Shown piece after piece: positions 8,883 to 18,425 of a DNA stretch of 64,000 nt. How positions within the stretch are numbered: the stretch's first letter is position 1; the number at the start of each line of letters is the position of its first letter. The stretch is taken from assembly GCF_028882255.1 (NCBI RefSeq), contig NZ_JARBUY010000001.1, positions 123,975 through 187,974 on the forward strand. The letters run 5' to 3'. The position numbers were made by a program, and so were the translations under genes. Source of the DNA: Maribacter polysaccharolyticus. GTDB lineage: Bacteria > Bacteroidota > Bacteroidia > Flavobacteriales > Flavobacteriaceae. The notes under the pieces were generated by a model, which did no database searches, was not told the DNA's origin, and saw only the letters and a program-made list of their open reading frames with translations.

Positions 8883-8984
8883 TTACATAAAAGCCGTCAT
8901 TAGGTAATTGAAAATCAATATATAGATGATATTCAAAATCAAAACCAGTGTATATTCTTTTTTCCAAATGAGGCGGTTGCGCAT
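8883..8984 (-). CDS. 33-residue single-span membrane protein upstream of the SSS gene
   Basis: A complete small ORF (ATG 8984, TAA 8883-8885) begins 2 bp after the PIG-L stop codon and ends 1 bp before the symporter ATG. The product begins MRNRLIWKKEYTLVLILNII and continues with a hydrophobic helix ending in MTAFM. The N-terminal stretch is basic, which predicts cytoplasmic N-terminus and one membrane span. Its perfect fit between two tightly packed genes, its plausible topology and its own ATG argue that it is real. Small partner subunits are known for other SSS transporters (DUF4212, YhdT with PanF), so a similar helper role is possible but unproven. Confidence 0.65.
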   Translation of the reverse strand: MRNRLIWKKEYTLVLILNIIYILIFNYLMTAFM

Positions 8985-8986
8985 GA

Positions 8987-11521
8987 TCAATCCTTTATTT
9001 TGGGTTTGTTTTGTTCAACATTCGTCTTTCCTACCGATAACATATTCGCAAAAAGTTTATATGCCCCTGGGACACCTGCCGGTAATTCCCTGAAAAAACT
9101 TAGTCCGGTATAAATGTAATTCCCTTTTCCGTAGGGTGCAATCAAAAGACTGCCCTTTTTTGCCGTTTCCCCTTCATCGTTCATTGAAAGTATGGGGGTA
9201 AAACGGGAATCCCATTCATTGGGGAAATATAATCCCCTTTCCTGTACCCAACCTTCAAAATCCTTACTTGTTATCTTATTCGGATAATTGACCAATTCAT
9301 GGTCTTTTGCGATAATATCAACTTTGGAATTTTCATCGGTAACCCGATCCCTTGACAACTTTAAGGGAAATGGGGCAATATCCGCATACTTTTTATCCCA
9401 TCTACCCGCAGTATTGTACTGCAGCACCAAGTTTCCGCCCTTGGAGACATAGTCAAAAAGATATTTTTGTTTGAACTTCAATTCGTCTACTACATTATAC
9501 GCGCGAATACCCACAACAATCGCACCATACTTGTCCAAATTTTCAGTAGTTATCGCATTTGGGTCTATGACGTGCACTTGGTATCCGATTTGCTCCAGGC
9601 TTTCAGGGATTTCATCGCCTGCACCTGCAATATAACCAATATGTTCCCCTACTTTTTGGATGTTCAAACGGACTACCTTTGCTTCGGAGGGCAACAAAAC
9701 CGATTGCGTGGGGATATGTTCATAAGCAATGGTGACCAATTCCTTGGTTATTTCCTTTCCGTTGATCTTAATAATAGGGGAGATAAGACTTTCGTCTTCA
9801 TCCTCAGGAGGGGTCAATTCAAAAATTACGATCTGTTCGTCCCCTTTGTTCGCGATTTCAAATGATTTGCTTTCTTGGTCAACCTTCCATCCCTTGGAAA
9901 AAGATAGCACCACTTCCCCTTTAATATTATCTTGATGTGCCGTAATGGTCACAGGGACTTTCTTTGAAGTGCCATCGGCAAAGATCATGACCTTATCTTG
10001 AAAACTTGCCGTAGCCTCGGGCAATATATCGAGGGGACGATAAAGCTCCCCATGATCGGGTTGGGCATACCTATGGATCACGGCTTTATTGAAGGTAATC
10101 GGAATACCTTCGATTTCCATATTGAAAACCGCTTGGAATGCCGGTGGCGTTTCAGGATTCCCGATCAATTCAGGGGCTTCAACGGTATACATTCCCAATG
10201 TTCCTTTCTTATTTAACCAATAGGGACTGGTATATGGTTGGTTTTCAGGGATTCTTAAAGGGAGGACCAGCTCTATTTTTTCATTATTCGAAAGTACTAC
10301 ATCTTTTTCCTTGGCCATAGTTTCCCCAATGGAAACCGATTTAAGTTTTATATCCACTTGGCTTCGGTTCAATACCTCAATATTAATATCGGTCGAACTT
10401 CCCGGATTGGCCATGGGATCAGTTGCGGATGCCTCCATATACAGTCCGGTAATGGCCCCTATGATTTCTTTCAACTCCTTGGATTTTAAATCCCTCCAGT
10501 GTGAGTCCGGTATTTTTTGAATCAGTGCATAGGCCTTTAATAAATCATGGATATGGACCGAGGGGTCTTTAAAATCAAAGTTTTGTTCAATGGCGTATAG
10601 GATATCGCCAATGGCCTTTCCTCCTTCAACTCGGGACCAAGTGGTGTCCACACCATCGAAAATATTGTTTTTGTCCCCCGGTAAGTCCCCCTTCAATAAT
10701 TCGACATATTCCATCTGGCTTCCCCGTGTATTCAACCTACCAAATCCTTGGCATCTGTGTTGGCTACTGGCTAGGGACGCAATTTCATTGTTGGATACCC
10801 CTAAAACGGGATAATATACGCCAATATCGAACCCGAGCATGTTCGATTTATCAGCAGCCTTGAATTTATCCTCACTACCGTAAAACCACCATGATGTATT
10901 ATAAAACAACCGCTTAGGCTGCCATACCTTTAGTTCATTCAATTGATTTGGAAAGACCTTTGGATCGCCCGCAAGGTCAAACGCCTCAACACTGAGCATG
11001 GCCGAAGAGGTATGGTGCCCATGGGTAGTTCCCGGGGATCTATGGTCGAACCTATTGATGATCACATCAGGTTTAAACTTACGGATCATCCTGACCACAT
11101 CGCTCAAAACGGTATCCTTGTTCCATATTTTCAAGGTCTCGTTCGGATGTTTTGAATATCCAAAGTCGACCGCACGGGAAAAAAATTGTTCCCCACCATC
11201 TATGCGTCGCGCACCTAAAAGTTCCTGTGTTCGTAATACCCCTAAAAGCTCCCTTAATTCGGGCCCGATAAGATTTTGCCCCCCATCACCACGGGTAAGG
11301 GACAAATAAGCGGTCCTTGCCTTAACTTCGTTGGAGAGATAGGAGATCAACCGTGTATTTTCATCATCGGGATGTGCTGCAATGTATAAAGCCGAACCTA
11401 AAAAATTCAGTTTTTCAATTGCATGGTAAATATTTGATGATGAATTTTTCTTGGTAGCTTGCGCAAGGGAGGTGTTACATATAAAGAAGATTCCTATGAA
11501 GGATACCAATATCTTTCGCAT
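8987..11521 (-). CDS. Large secreted PIG-L family deacetylase
   Basis: This 844-residue protein starts with a signal peptide (ends near NTSLAQ). The N-terminal 300 residues are a PIG-L/LmbE deacetylase: the zinc motif AAHPDDENTRL, then LTRGDGGQN and a third ligand region SPGTTHGHHTSS. PIG-L enzymes remove N-acetyl groups from GlcNAc-like substrates. The remaining 500 residues hold beta-sandwich-like sequence and a C-terminal Rossmann-like part (YGAIVVGIRAYNVV, LVLQYNTAGRWD) seen in long Bacteroidota members. It is the first gene of the three-gene unit with the small membrane protein and the symporter, and probably acts in the periplasm. Confidence 0.88.
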   Translation of the reverse strand: MRKILVSFIGIFFICNTSLAQATKKNSSSNIYHAIEKLNFLGSALYIAAHPDDENTRLISYLSNEVKARTAYLSLTRGDGGQNLIGPELRELLGVLRTQELLGARRIDGGEQFFSRAVDFGYSKHPNETLKIWNKDTVLSDVVRMIRKFKPDVIINRFDHRSPGTTHGHHTSSAMLSVEAFDLAGDPKVFPNQLNELKVWQPKRLFYNTSWWFYGSEDKFKAADKSNMLGFDIGVYYPVLGVSNNEIASLASSQHRCQGFGRLNTRGSQMEYVELLKGDLPGDKNNIFDGVDTTWSRVEGGKAIGDILYAIEQNFDFKDPSVHIHDLLKAYALIQKIPDSHWRDLKSKELKEIIGAITGLYMEASATDPMANPGSSTDINIEVLNRSQVDIKLKSVSIGETMAKEKDVVLSNNEKIELVLPLRIPENQPYTSPYWLNKKGTLGMYTVEAPELIGNPETPPAFQAVFNMEIEGIPITFNKAVIHRYAQPDHGELYRPLDILPEATASFQDKVMIFADGTSKKVPVTITAHQDNIKGEVVLSFSKGWKVDQESKSFEIANKGDEQIVIFELTPPEDEDESLISPIIKINGKEITKELVTIAYEHIPTQSVLLPSEAKVVRLNIQKVGEHIGYIAGAGDEIPESLEQIGYQVHVIDPNAITTENLDKYGAIVVGIRAYNVVDELKFKQKYLFDYVSKGGNLVLQYNTAGRWDKKYADIAPFPLKLSRDRVTDENSKVDIIAKDHELVNYPNKITSKDFEGWVQERGLYFPNEWDSRFTPILSMNDEGETAKKGSLLIAPYGKGNYIYTGLSFFRELPAGVPGAYKLFANMLSVGKTNVEQNKPKIKD

Positions 11522-11604
11522 GTTCTAGTTTTAGTTGGTGCCCAAAGATATAAAGTTATGCTACCTACAGGCAACTTTTAGATTTTCTTTAACAAGATCA
11601 CCCA

Positions 11605-12138
11605 TTAAAGGGTATCATCGTCCGATATGGTGTTCTTCGCTATCAAGGCCACCCCTTTTTGCAATAAAAGGTTATTGGGATAGGTTACCAGTTCCCCGTT
11701 GTCCTTTCTTAAATAGACATGAAAGGCCTTAATGTCGAGAATATCGGCTTCTTCCGGAAAATCACCATCCAATATCCTTATGCGATCTCCTATTTTGAAA
11801 GGGAAAGAGAAAAATAGGATGATTCCGGCAGTGACATTGCTCAAAATAGACCAGGAAGCGAACATGGCCACACCGATAACGGCGAAAACCGAAGATATCA
11901 ATAAGCCGATTTCCTTAAAATTTACACCCCATATAAAAATAAACACCCCAAATCCAATGGCAAAAAGGCCGATGCTCATGTACTTAATGATCAAGCGGGT
12001 CCGTGCCTGGTTCAGGTCGCTGATCCTCCCGATCCTTCGTATGGCCTTTGTACTCACGAATTTCAGAACAAGGATCAAAACGACCAATATGGCCGTAGCC
12101 AGGATTTCTTGTTGGTTGTTAAATATGAATTCTTCCAT
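11605..12138 (-). CDS. Small-conductance mechanosensitive channel family protein (short MscS type)
   Basis: This 177-residue inner-membrane protein carries the MscS pore helix and beta domain: SSVFAVIGVAMFASWSILSN (pore-lining helix), then FPFKIGDRIRILDGDFPEE and VTYPNNLLLQKGV. MscS channels open under membrane tension and release osmolytes. At 177 residues it lacks most of the C-terminal alpha/beta cage of E. coli MscS, as in other short homologues. It is the last gene of the DUF2520-HAD-Maf-lipoprotein operon, starting 1 bp after the lipoprotein stop. Confidence 0.87.
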   Translation of the reverse strand: MEEFIFNNQQEILATAILVVLILVLKFVSTKAIRRIGRISDLNQARTRLIIKYMSIGLFAIGFGVFIFIWGVNFKEIGLLISSVFAVIGVAMFASWSILSNVTAGIILFFSFPFKIGDRIRILDGDFPEEADILDIKAFHVYLRKDNGELVTYPNNLLLQKGVALIAKNTISDDDTL

Positions 12139-12139
12139 G

Positions 12140-13084
12140 CTACAGTCCTAAAGTATCCCGCAAAGATAAATGGATATTTCCATTTTGCTGCCAATAGGGG
12201 GTTTTTAAGGTTTTGATTTTCGAGGCCCTGGAAACGACCTTTTTAGACGATGGCCCTTGACCACTTGTTTGGGTATCGGTCCAACTTTCTATCGAATGAG
12301 GGAAAGTAGCCGTAAATTCGATTTCGAGGGTCCTTCCCAAATCGGGATACGCTATGGTATAGGTAGCTATTTCGTCATTTGTAGTTAAGGTAGCCTTTAC
12401 GGTATACGCTTTTAGGTCGGAATGGGACATCCTAAGATATTCCAAGGAGGGGATCATCTTAAAATCACCAAGCGGTAAATCGGAAGGGGCAATCCTGATT
12501 TTATTCCAAATCCCGTTCTCCAAAACCTCCTTATCAAGCATTATGTTTTGATCTCCTTCACGTTCAAAATAGGAGTAGGAAGACACCTCGAATTTTTTCC
12601 TATTGTTCAATTGGGTAAAAACATGTCCGCACCATTCTTGGGCAGAAAAAGTAACCTTTAGCGCATGTTGATCATCATGAACCGGGTAAAAACTACTACT
12701 CATAATAGAGTAGGGGTAAATGCCCGTTAGGTATTTCTTGGTCGTATTAAGTTTTAAAACGGGAATATTATTGGGATCGTAGGTATCGGATTTCACCTGT
12801 TTATCCGCTACAAAAGGCTCTGTAACATAGATCAATACGGCTTTTCCCTCACGTACCTCTCCATATCGCACCTCCTCCAAAGCATAAGAAGTCAACTCGG
12901 CGTTACCGGCATACCAATACGACTTGAATTCGTTGGACAAAGGTTTTTCGGGCGTGCGTTTTTCGACTTCAATAGTTGCAGCAAGTACCTCGGAATCGGC
13001 TTTCTTGTCCTTACAAGATCCAAATGTCCCAATGATCATTGCGAATACAATGACCGCCATTACCTGTCGTAACCATATTTTCAT
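12140..13084 (-). CDS. Putative lipoprotein of unknown function, downstream of maf
   Basis: This 314-residue protein has a lipoprotein signal peptide with lipobox GTFGSC (Cys near residue 24 from ATG 13084). The rest is beta-rich and contains KSYWYAGNAELTSYALEEVR and ATFPHSIESWTDTQ. It is a conserved flavobacterial protein without an assigned function. I recall homologues being labelled septum formation inhibitor Maf, which looks like a name carried over from the neighbouring gene; no Maf motif is present. ATG 13084 is preferred to 13102 because it starts the signal peptide directly. Confidence 0.75.
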   Translation of the reverse strand: MKIWLRQVMAVIVFAMIIGTFGSCKDKKADSEVLAATIEVEKRTPEKPLSNEFKSYWYAGNAELTSYALEEVRYGEVREGKAVLIYVTEPFVADKQVKSDTYDPNNIPVLKLNTTKKYLTGIYPYSIMSSSFYPVHDDQHALKVTFSAQEWCGHVFTQLNNRKKFEVSSYSYFEREGDQNIMLDKEVLENGIWNKIRIAPSDLPLGDFKMIPSLEYLRMSHSDLKAYTVKATLTTNDEIATYTIAYPDLGRTLEIEFTATFPHSIESWTDTQTSGQGPSSKKVVSRASKIKTLKTPYWQQNGNIHLSLRDTLGL

Positions 13085-13118
13085 AGCGTTATTTTTCGGC
13101 AAAACTACTTAAAGTGGT

Positions 13119-13706
13119 TTAATCGACCATATCCATTAACGTTTTATAAACTAATTGGGTAGGCAGTCCAACGACATTGGTGTAAGAACCTTGTATTTCC
13201 TCTATTCCTATAAGTCCGATCCATTCCTGTATGCCATACCCCCCGGCTTTATCATACGGTCGATAGTTTTCAATATAAAAATCGATTTCACCGGTGGTCA
13301 GTTTCTTGAATTTGACCTTGGTCGTATGGTTCACGGTTTTTTGGGTGGTAGTTGTGGTAAAACATACCGATGTGATCACGTCGTGCCAATCGTTTGATAA
13401 CGCCTTTAACATGGCAAAAGCCTCTTCCTTATCGGCAGGTTTTGCCAAAGATCTCCCCTTATACCAAACCACCGTATCCGAGGTGATCAATATCTCATGA
13501 TCTATAAGGCTCTCTTTTAAGGCAGTAGCCTTTAATTGTGCCAAATAATCGGATATTTCGCCTCCTTTCAACATTTTGGGGTAGACTTCTTCAACGGCTT
13601 TAAGGCGTACTTCGAATTCAAGCCCCATTTCCTGAAAAAATTGTTTTCTTCTCGGGGAACCTGACGCCAAAATAATTTTATACCCTTCCAGTTTATCCTT
13701 CCACAT
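13119..13706 (-). CDS. maf: Maf-family nucleoside triphosphate pyrophosphatase
   Basis: This 195-residue cytoplasmic enzyme hydrolyses non-canonical nucleoside triphosphates to monophosphates (house-cleaning). The N-terminal signature LASGSPRRKQFFQEMG (residues 14-29) and ITSDTVVWYKG (near residue 75) are the substrate- and metal-binding motifs of the Maf/YhdE family. A GGYGIQEWIGLIGIEEIQGSY-type C-terminal motif (about residues 155-175) is also present. It sits 3 bp downstream of the HAD phosphatase gene in a shared operon. Confidence 0.95.
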   Translation of the reverse strand: MWKDKLEGYKIILASGSPRRKQFFQEMGLEFEVRLKAVEEVYPKMLKGGEISDYLAQLKATALKESLIDHEILITSDTVVWYKGRSLAKPADKEEAFAMLKALSNDWHDVITSVCFTTTTTQKTVNHTTKVKFKKLTTGEIDFYIENYRPYDKAGGYGIQEWIGLIGIEEIQGSYTNVVGLPTQLVYKTLMDMVD

Positions 13707-13709
13707 CGC

Positions 13710-14237
13710 TTAGGCCTGTGCTTCAGATACATCCTCAAACCAATCGCCCCGTACTTTCAGGACTTGTTCGACCACATCCCGAACACAACCATCCCCACCA
13801 TTTTTATGGGAAATATATTTACAAACCGACTTTACCTCTTGAACGGCATTTTGTGGACAGGTTGGCAAGGCGATCATTTGCAATGGGGCGATATCGGGTA
13901 AATCATCCCCCATATACAGTATATTTTCAGGAGCTATGTTATACACCTCCATATATTCGTCCAAGGGTTCGGCCTTGTTGTGCGCTCCCATATAAAATGT
14001 CGTTACCCCCAAGCCTTTCAATCTGGATTTTACCCCTTCATTGGTCCCTCCGGTAATAATACATACGTTATACCCCTTTTTGATGGCCGTTTTAACGGCA
14101 AAGCCATCCTTTACACTCATCCTACGCAAAAGTTCGCCTTGGGTGGTCACTAAAACGGAACCGTCGGTAAAAACCCCATCAACATCGAAAACGAAAGTGG
14201 TAATATCCTTTAAAATCTGCTTATAACTTTTTTCCAT
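13710..14237 (-). CDS. KdsC-like HAD phosphatase (KDO-8-phosphate phosphatase family)
   Basis: This 175-residue HAD-superfamily enzyme has the C0-type compact fold of KdsC. Motif I is FDVDGVFTDGSV with the nucleophile Asp, motif II lies in CIITGG, and motif III/IV is YMGDDLPDIAPL. KdsC removes phosphate from KDO-8-P during lipopolysaccharide synthesis, although some relatives act on other sugar-acid phosphates. The ATG at 14237 is used; a longer form would need TTG at 14249. Its 5' end overlaps the end of the DUF2520 gene by 17 bp. Confidence 0.88.
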   Translation of the reverse strand: MEKSYKQILKDITTFVFDVDGVFTDGSVLVTTQGELLRRMSVKDGFAVKTAIKKGYNVCIITGGTNEGVKSRLKGLGVTTFYMGAHNKAEPLDEYMEVYNIAPENILYMGDDLPDIAPLQMIALPTCPQNAVQEVKSVCKYISHKNGGDGCVRDVVEQVLKVRGDWFEDVSEAQA

Positions 14238-14985
14238 ATGTTTTTGCAATTGATTTACTCAATAACTTATATAATCTCTTTTGATTTTTACTTTTTAAAC
14301 GTGACCGCTGCTTTTTAAGGGTTCCTTTATCATTTCGACGGGCAGGACCCGTTTGCGCATCATAAGGGGTTACATCCTGTATTTTGTTCGCGGTTTCCTG
14401 GATCAAAGGATGCAACAATTTAAACGAAACACCATTCTGATCACAAAATTCATGTGCCAGATGATACATGTGATTGGAGAAATTGTTTGCCATAACCGCT
14501 GCCAAATGCAGTGCTTTTCTTTGTTTTGAGTTCATAATGACCACCTGGTCGGATAGGCTCGAGGCCAATCTTCCCAAAAGTTCATAATCGGCTTCCGTCT
14601 CCGCTTCAATACAAATCGGAATTTCCTTAAAATCAACCTTTCTGCCATAAGTAAAGGATTGTAGGGGATAGAAGACTCCACGGCTGTACTTTTTCGGTAA
14701 TGCTTTCATCGGAATACTCCCGGAGGTATGCACCACGAGTCCCTGTTGCAAATCCAAAAGTGTAGATACCTTAGCAATGGCATCATCACTTATGGCCAAG
14801 ATATATATATCGGCATTGGCAATTGCCGAAATATCCGAAGTAGTGGGTGTCCCTTGGCCAAAAACGCTTAAGCCCTTTTCGTTACGGCCATAGACCTGAA
14901 CCACTTTGACCCCCTTTTGGGCCATGAACGCATCAAATAGATGTTTGGCCACATTACCCGTCCCAAGGATTACAACGTTGATCAT
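14221..14985 (-). CDS. Rossmann-like and DUF2520 domain protein
   Basis: This 254-residue protein begins with an NAD(P)-binding Rossmann motif, VVILGTGNVAKHLFDAF, and ends with a helical DUF2520 domain (about residues 120-245) containing RKALHLAAVMANNFSNHMY. The architecture resembles 6-phosphogluconate or ketopantoate reductase-type dehydrogenases, but the substrate is not known. It is the first gene of a conserved flavobacterial operon with the HAD phosphatase, Maf, a lipoprotein and MscS. It faces away from ccsBA. Confidence 0.85.
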   Translation of the reverse strand: MINVVILGTGNVAKHLFDAFMAQKGVKVVQVYGRNEKGLSVFGQGTPTTSDISAIANADIYILAISDDAIAKVSTLLDLQQGLVVHTSGSIPMKALPKKYSRGVFYPLQSFTYGRKVDFKEIPICIEAETEADYELLGRLASSLSDQVVIMNSKQRKALHLAAVMANNFSNHMYHLAHEFCDQNGVSFKLLHPLIQETANKIQDVTPYDAQTGPARRNDKGTLKKQRSRLKSKNQKRLYKLLSKSIAKTYGKKL

Positions 14986-15158
14986 ATTGCGAAAATAGTG
15001 ATATAATTATTCTTGTTGAAGCATTTTTAAAAGTATCGAAATTAATTGGTGATCTTTCAAAAACCTAAGTGCCCCCCATGATCATACGCCTGCAAATTAG
15101 CAAGGCAACTAATAAAAGATGGGGTTGTTAAATGGCCTATATTGAAATTAAATTATCT

Positions 15159-15166
15159 TATTTTTG
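15159..15166 (+). promoter_or_regulatory. -7 promoter element for ccsBA
   Basis: TATTTTTG is an exact match to TANNTTTG and lies 31 bp before the ATG at 15198. It would start transcription near 15172, downstream of the alternative ATG at 15132, and so supports the shorter protein start. Confidence 0.5.
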
Positions 15167-15197
15167 CCCACTGTGGATAATTAGGTATGATGCGCTT

Positions 15198-18100
15198 ATG
15201 AAAGATCTGTTCAAGAAAGTATTCTTCTCGACCCGTTTAATGGCGGTATTGTTTATTGTTTTTGCTACGGCAATGGCCTTTGGTACCTTTATTGAAAGCT
15301 GGTACAGCACGGAAACCGCAAGAATTTGGATTTATAACACCACATGGTTTGAGTTGATTATGGTCTTCTTTGTAATCAATTTTATAGGTAACATAGGTAA
15401 ATACCGATTATTAAGAAAGGAGAAATGGCCTGTTTTGACCCTGCATCTTTCATGGATCTTGATCATTCTCGGCGCTTTCGTTACAAGATATATCAGTTTT
15501 GAGGGTATGATGCCCATTCGTGAAGGGAATTCGGAAAATGTTTTCTATTCCGATAAAACTTTCCTAACGGTGCGTATAGATGGGGAGATCGATGGAAACC
15601 CGAGAAGGAAAACACTGGAAGACGACCTGATCGTCACACCTGAAGCCTTAAAGTCCAACCTGCCTTGGAACAACGATTTCAACGGGCAGCCCCTTACCAT
15701 TTCGTATGTCGATTTCATCAAAGGTGCCGAAAAAGGCCTTGTACATGATGAAAATGGGAAGGAATACCTTAATATCGTTGAAGCTGGGGACGGACAGCGT
15801 CATGAACATTTTTTGGAGAGTGGCCAAGTGGCCAGTATCCATAACATTTTGGTCTCCTTGAACAAAGAGACCCCAGGGGCCATCAATATATTCGCCAATG
15901 ACAGCACGTATCGGATTAAATCCCCATTTGAAGGCAATTTTATGCGAATGGCGGATCAATCCCAAGGGGTATTGTTGAAAGATAGCCTTCAACCCCTTCA
16001 ACTTCGTTCCTTATACACAACGGCCGGTATGCAATTCGTCATTCCGGAACCTTTGATAAAGGGAAAATATGATATCGTAAAAATCCCGGAAGCGGAAGTC
16101 ACCCCTATGAGCCAAGATGCATTGGTCGTTGAAATAAGTACCAATGGGGAGACGGAACAACATAAAATATTGGGAGGTAGGGGAACTTCGAATTTTTCCG
16201 ATAAGATAACCGTTGGGGGATTGGATTTTTCAATGGCCTATGGATCCAAGGTTTATGAACTTCCCTTCCACATTAAACTGAATGATTTTATCGCAGAGAA
16301 ATATCCGGGAACCGAACGGGGTTACGCTTCCTTTATGAGTAAAGTCACCGTAGAGGATGAACGGTCCTTTGATTATGACATTTATATGAACCATATCTTG
16401 GATCATAAAGGATATCGTTTCTTTCAATCCGGTTTCGACCCAGACGAACGGGGTACGACCCTATCCGTAAACCATGACTTTTGGGGAACTTGGATAACCT
16501 ATATCGGTTATTTCCTCTTGTATGCTGGACTAATGGGAATTATGTTCTTTGGAAAGACCCGTTTTAAGGATTTGGCGGAATCATTGGATAAATTAAAGGC
16601 CAAGAAGGCCGCTTTATCGCTACTTTTGATTTTTGGTATCGCATTGAACACTATGGGTCAAGACCATACCGATGATGATGGCCACGATCACACCAAAGCT
16701 CCGACCCAACAACAGATAGATTCTATTTTAGCGGCCAATATCGTCGATGCCGATCATGCCGAACACTTTGGGAAATTAGTGGTACAGGATGAAGGGGGGC
16801 GAATGAAGCCCATCAATACGTTTTCTTCGGAATTGCTGCGAAAATTAAGCTTGAAAGACAAGTACCGGGGTATGAACTCCGATCAGGTTTTCCTTTCGAT
16901 GATGATGAATCCGGCCTTATGGTATAACGTTGAATTCATGGCGTTGGACAAAAAATCCCAAAATGATAGTATCCGGAAGATCATCGGGGTACCGGAAGGA
17001 CAGAAATATGTAAAAGCACTCGATTTCTTTGATGAAAAAGGCCAATATAAATTGGAACCCTATTTGAGGGAAGCTACCGCTACGAACAATCCGAACAAAT
17101 TTGAGCAGGATTTTAAGGATGCCAATATACGATTGAGCCTTTTGGACCAGGCATTGAGCGGACAGATACTGAAGATCTTTCCCCTGCTAAACGACGAGAA
17201 CAACAAATGGGTGTCCGCAATTGAGTATCGGGGCGGACAATATCCCGTAGCCGATTCCCTCTATTCGAATTTCATTAAAAATGCCTTGCCCTACTACCTA
17301 ATGTCCTTGAACAAGGCCAAGGAAACCGGAAATTATTCAGAGGCCGATAAATTATTGGGGGCATTTAAACAAAACCAAGTCAACCATGGTTCGGAGGTTT
17401 TACCCACTGAAACCAAGATCAATACCGAGGTGATTTACAATAAACTGAATATCTTCAACCACCTGTATAAGGTCTATGCCCTGGTAGGTATCTTGATGTT
17501 CTTTGTATTGATATTCCAAATTTTCAAGGATAGGGGACTATGGCGCATCGGTACCTATTTCTTTAAAGGGACCATTATTATCCTCTTTTTATGGCATACG
17601 GCCGGCTTGGTGCTGCGTTGGTATATTTCAGGCCACGCCCCATGGAGTGATGCCTATGAAAGTATTCTCTATGTCTCTTGGGCCACCATGGGTATGGGGT
17701 TGCTGTTAGGTCGAAAAAGTGATATGACCATCGCCGCCTCGGCCTTTGTAACGGCCATGTTATTGTGGATCGCACACCAAAGTTGGGTTGACCCCTCCAT
17801 AGCAAATCTGGTCCCTGTACTCGATAGTTATTGGTTAATGATCCATGTTGCGGTAATCGTAGGTAGCTATGGTCCTTTGACCGTAGGTATGATTTTGGGT
17901 GTGGTTTCCCTTATTTTGATCATCCTGACCAACAAAAAGAATAAAAAGCGCATGCAACTCAGTCTTAAGGAGTTGACCATCATCAACGAATTGGCCTTGA
18001 TGGTCGGTTTGGTAATGCTTACCATCGGAAATTTCCTTGGGGGACAATGGGCCAATGAGAGTTGGGGTCGTTATTGGGGTTGGGACCCCAAAGAGACTTG

Positions 18101-18377
18101 GGCCTTGATATCCATAATGGTCTATGCCTTTGTCATCCATGCCCGTCTGGTGCCGGGAATGCGGGGAAGATGGTTGTTCAATTTTCTGAGTGTAATTGCC
18201 TTTGGCAGTATAATGATGACTTATTTTGGGGTTAATTTCTATCTGGTGGGCTTACATAGTTATGCCAGTGGAGCCCAAGTGATAACCCCTGTTTTTATTT
18301 GGTATACCGTATTCGGGGTACTGGTTTTGGGAGCTGTTAGTTATTGGAGGTACCATGTAAACTATGGTAAAAAATAA
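15198..18377 (+). CDS. ccsBA: Fused cytochrome c biogenesis protein CcsBA (ResB-ResC type)
   Basis: This 1059-residue membrane protein joins both System II cytochrome c synthase subunits. The first 450 residues are the CcsB/ResB part with N-terminal helices and a large periplasmic domain. A middle hydrophobic segment (LLLIFGIALNTMGQD) is followed by a His/Asp-rich linker and a second periplasmic region. The C-terminal 330 residues are CcsA/ResC, with the haem-handling WWD-type motif WGRYWGWDPKETWAL and its conserved flanking histidines. The complex exports haem and attaches it to CxxCH apocytochromes. Start 15198 is chosen from the -7 element at 15159. Such fusions are common in Bacteroidota. 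Confidence 0.93.
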   Translation: MKDLFKKVFFSTRLMAVLFIVFATAMAFGTFIESWYSTETARIWIYNTTWFELIMVFFVINFIGNIGKYRLLRKEKWPVLTLHLSWILIILGAFVTRYISFEGMMPIREGNSENVFYSDKTFLTVRIDGEIDGNPRRKTLEDDLIVTPEALKSNLPWNNDFNGQPLTISYVDFIKGAEKGLVHDENGKEYLNIVEAGDGQRHEHFLESGQVASIHNILVSLNKETPGAINIFANDSTYRIKSPFEGNFMRMADQSQGVLLKDSLQPLQLRSLYTTAGMQFVIPEPLIKGKYDIVKIPEAEVTPMSQDALVVEISTNGETEQHKILGGRGTSNFSDKITVGGLDFSMAYGSKVYELPFHIKLNDFIAEKYPGTERGYASFMSKVTVEDERSFDYDIYMNHILDHKGYRFFQSGFDPDERGTTLSVNHDFWGTWITYIGYFLLYAGLMGIMFFGKTRFKDLAESLDKLKAKKAALSLLLIFGIALNTMGQDHTDDDGHDHTKAPTQQQIDSILAANIVDADHAEHFGKLVVQDEGGRMKPINTFSSELLRKLSLKDKYRGMNSDQVFLSMMMNPALWYNVEFMALDKKSQNDSIRKIIGVPEGQKYVKALDFFDEKGQYKLEPYLREATATNNPNKFEQDFKDANIRLSLLDQALSGQILKIFPLLNDENNKWVSAIEYRGGQYPVADSLYSNFIKNALPYYLMSLNKAKETGNYSEADKLLGAFKQNQVNHGSEVLPTETKINTEVIYNKLNIFNHLYKVYALVGILMFFVLIFQIFKDRGLWRIGTYFFKGTIIILFLWHTAGLVLRWYISGHAPWSDAYESILYVSWATMGMGLLLGRKSDMTIAASAFVTAMLLWIAHQSWVDPSIANLVPVLDSYWLMIHVAVIVGSYGPLTVGMILGVVSLILIILTNKKNKKRMQLSLKELTIINELALMVGLVMLTIGNFLGGQWANESWGRYWGWDPKETWALISIMVYAFVIHARLVPGMRGRWLFNFLSVIAFGSIMMTYFGVNFYLVGLHSYASGAQVITPVFIWYTVFGVLVLGAVSYWRYHVNYGKK

Positions 18378-18425
18378 GGCTATCCCCCACAGGAACCAAC
18401 GACCGATAATTCCCTTGGTAAATGC

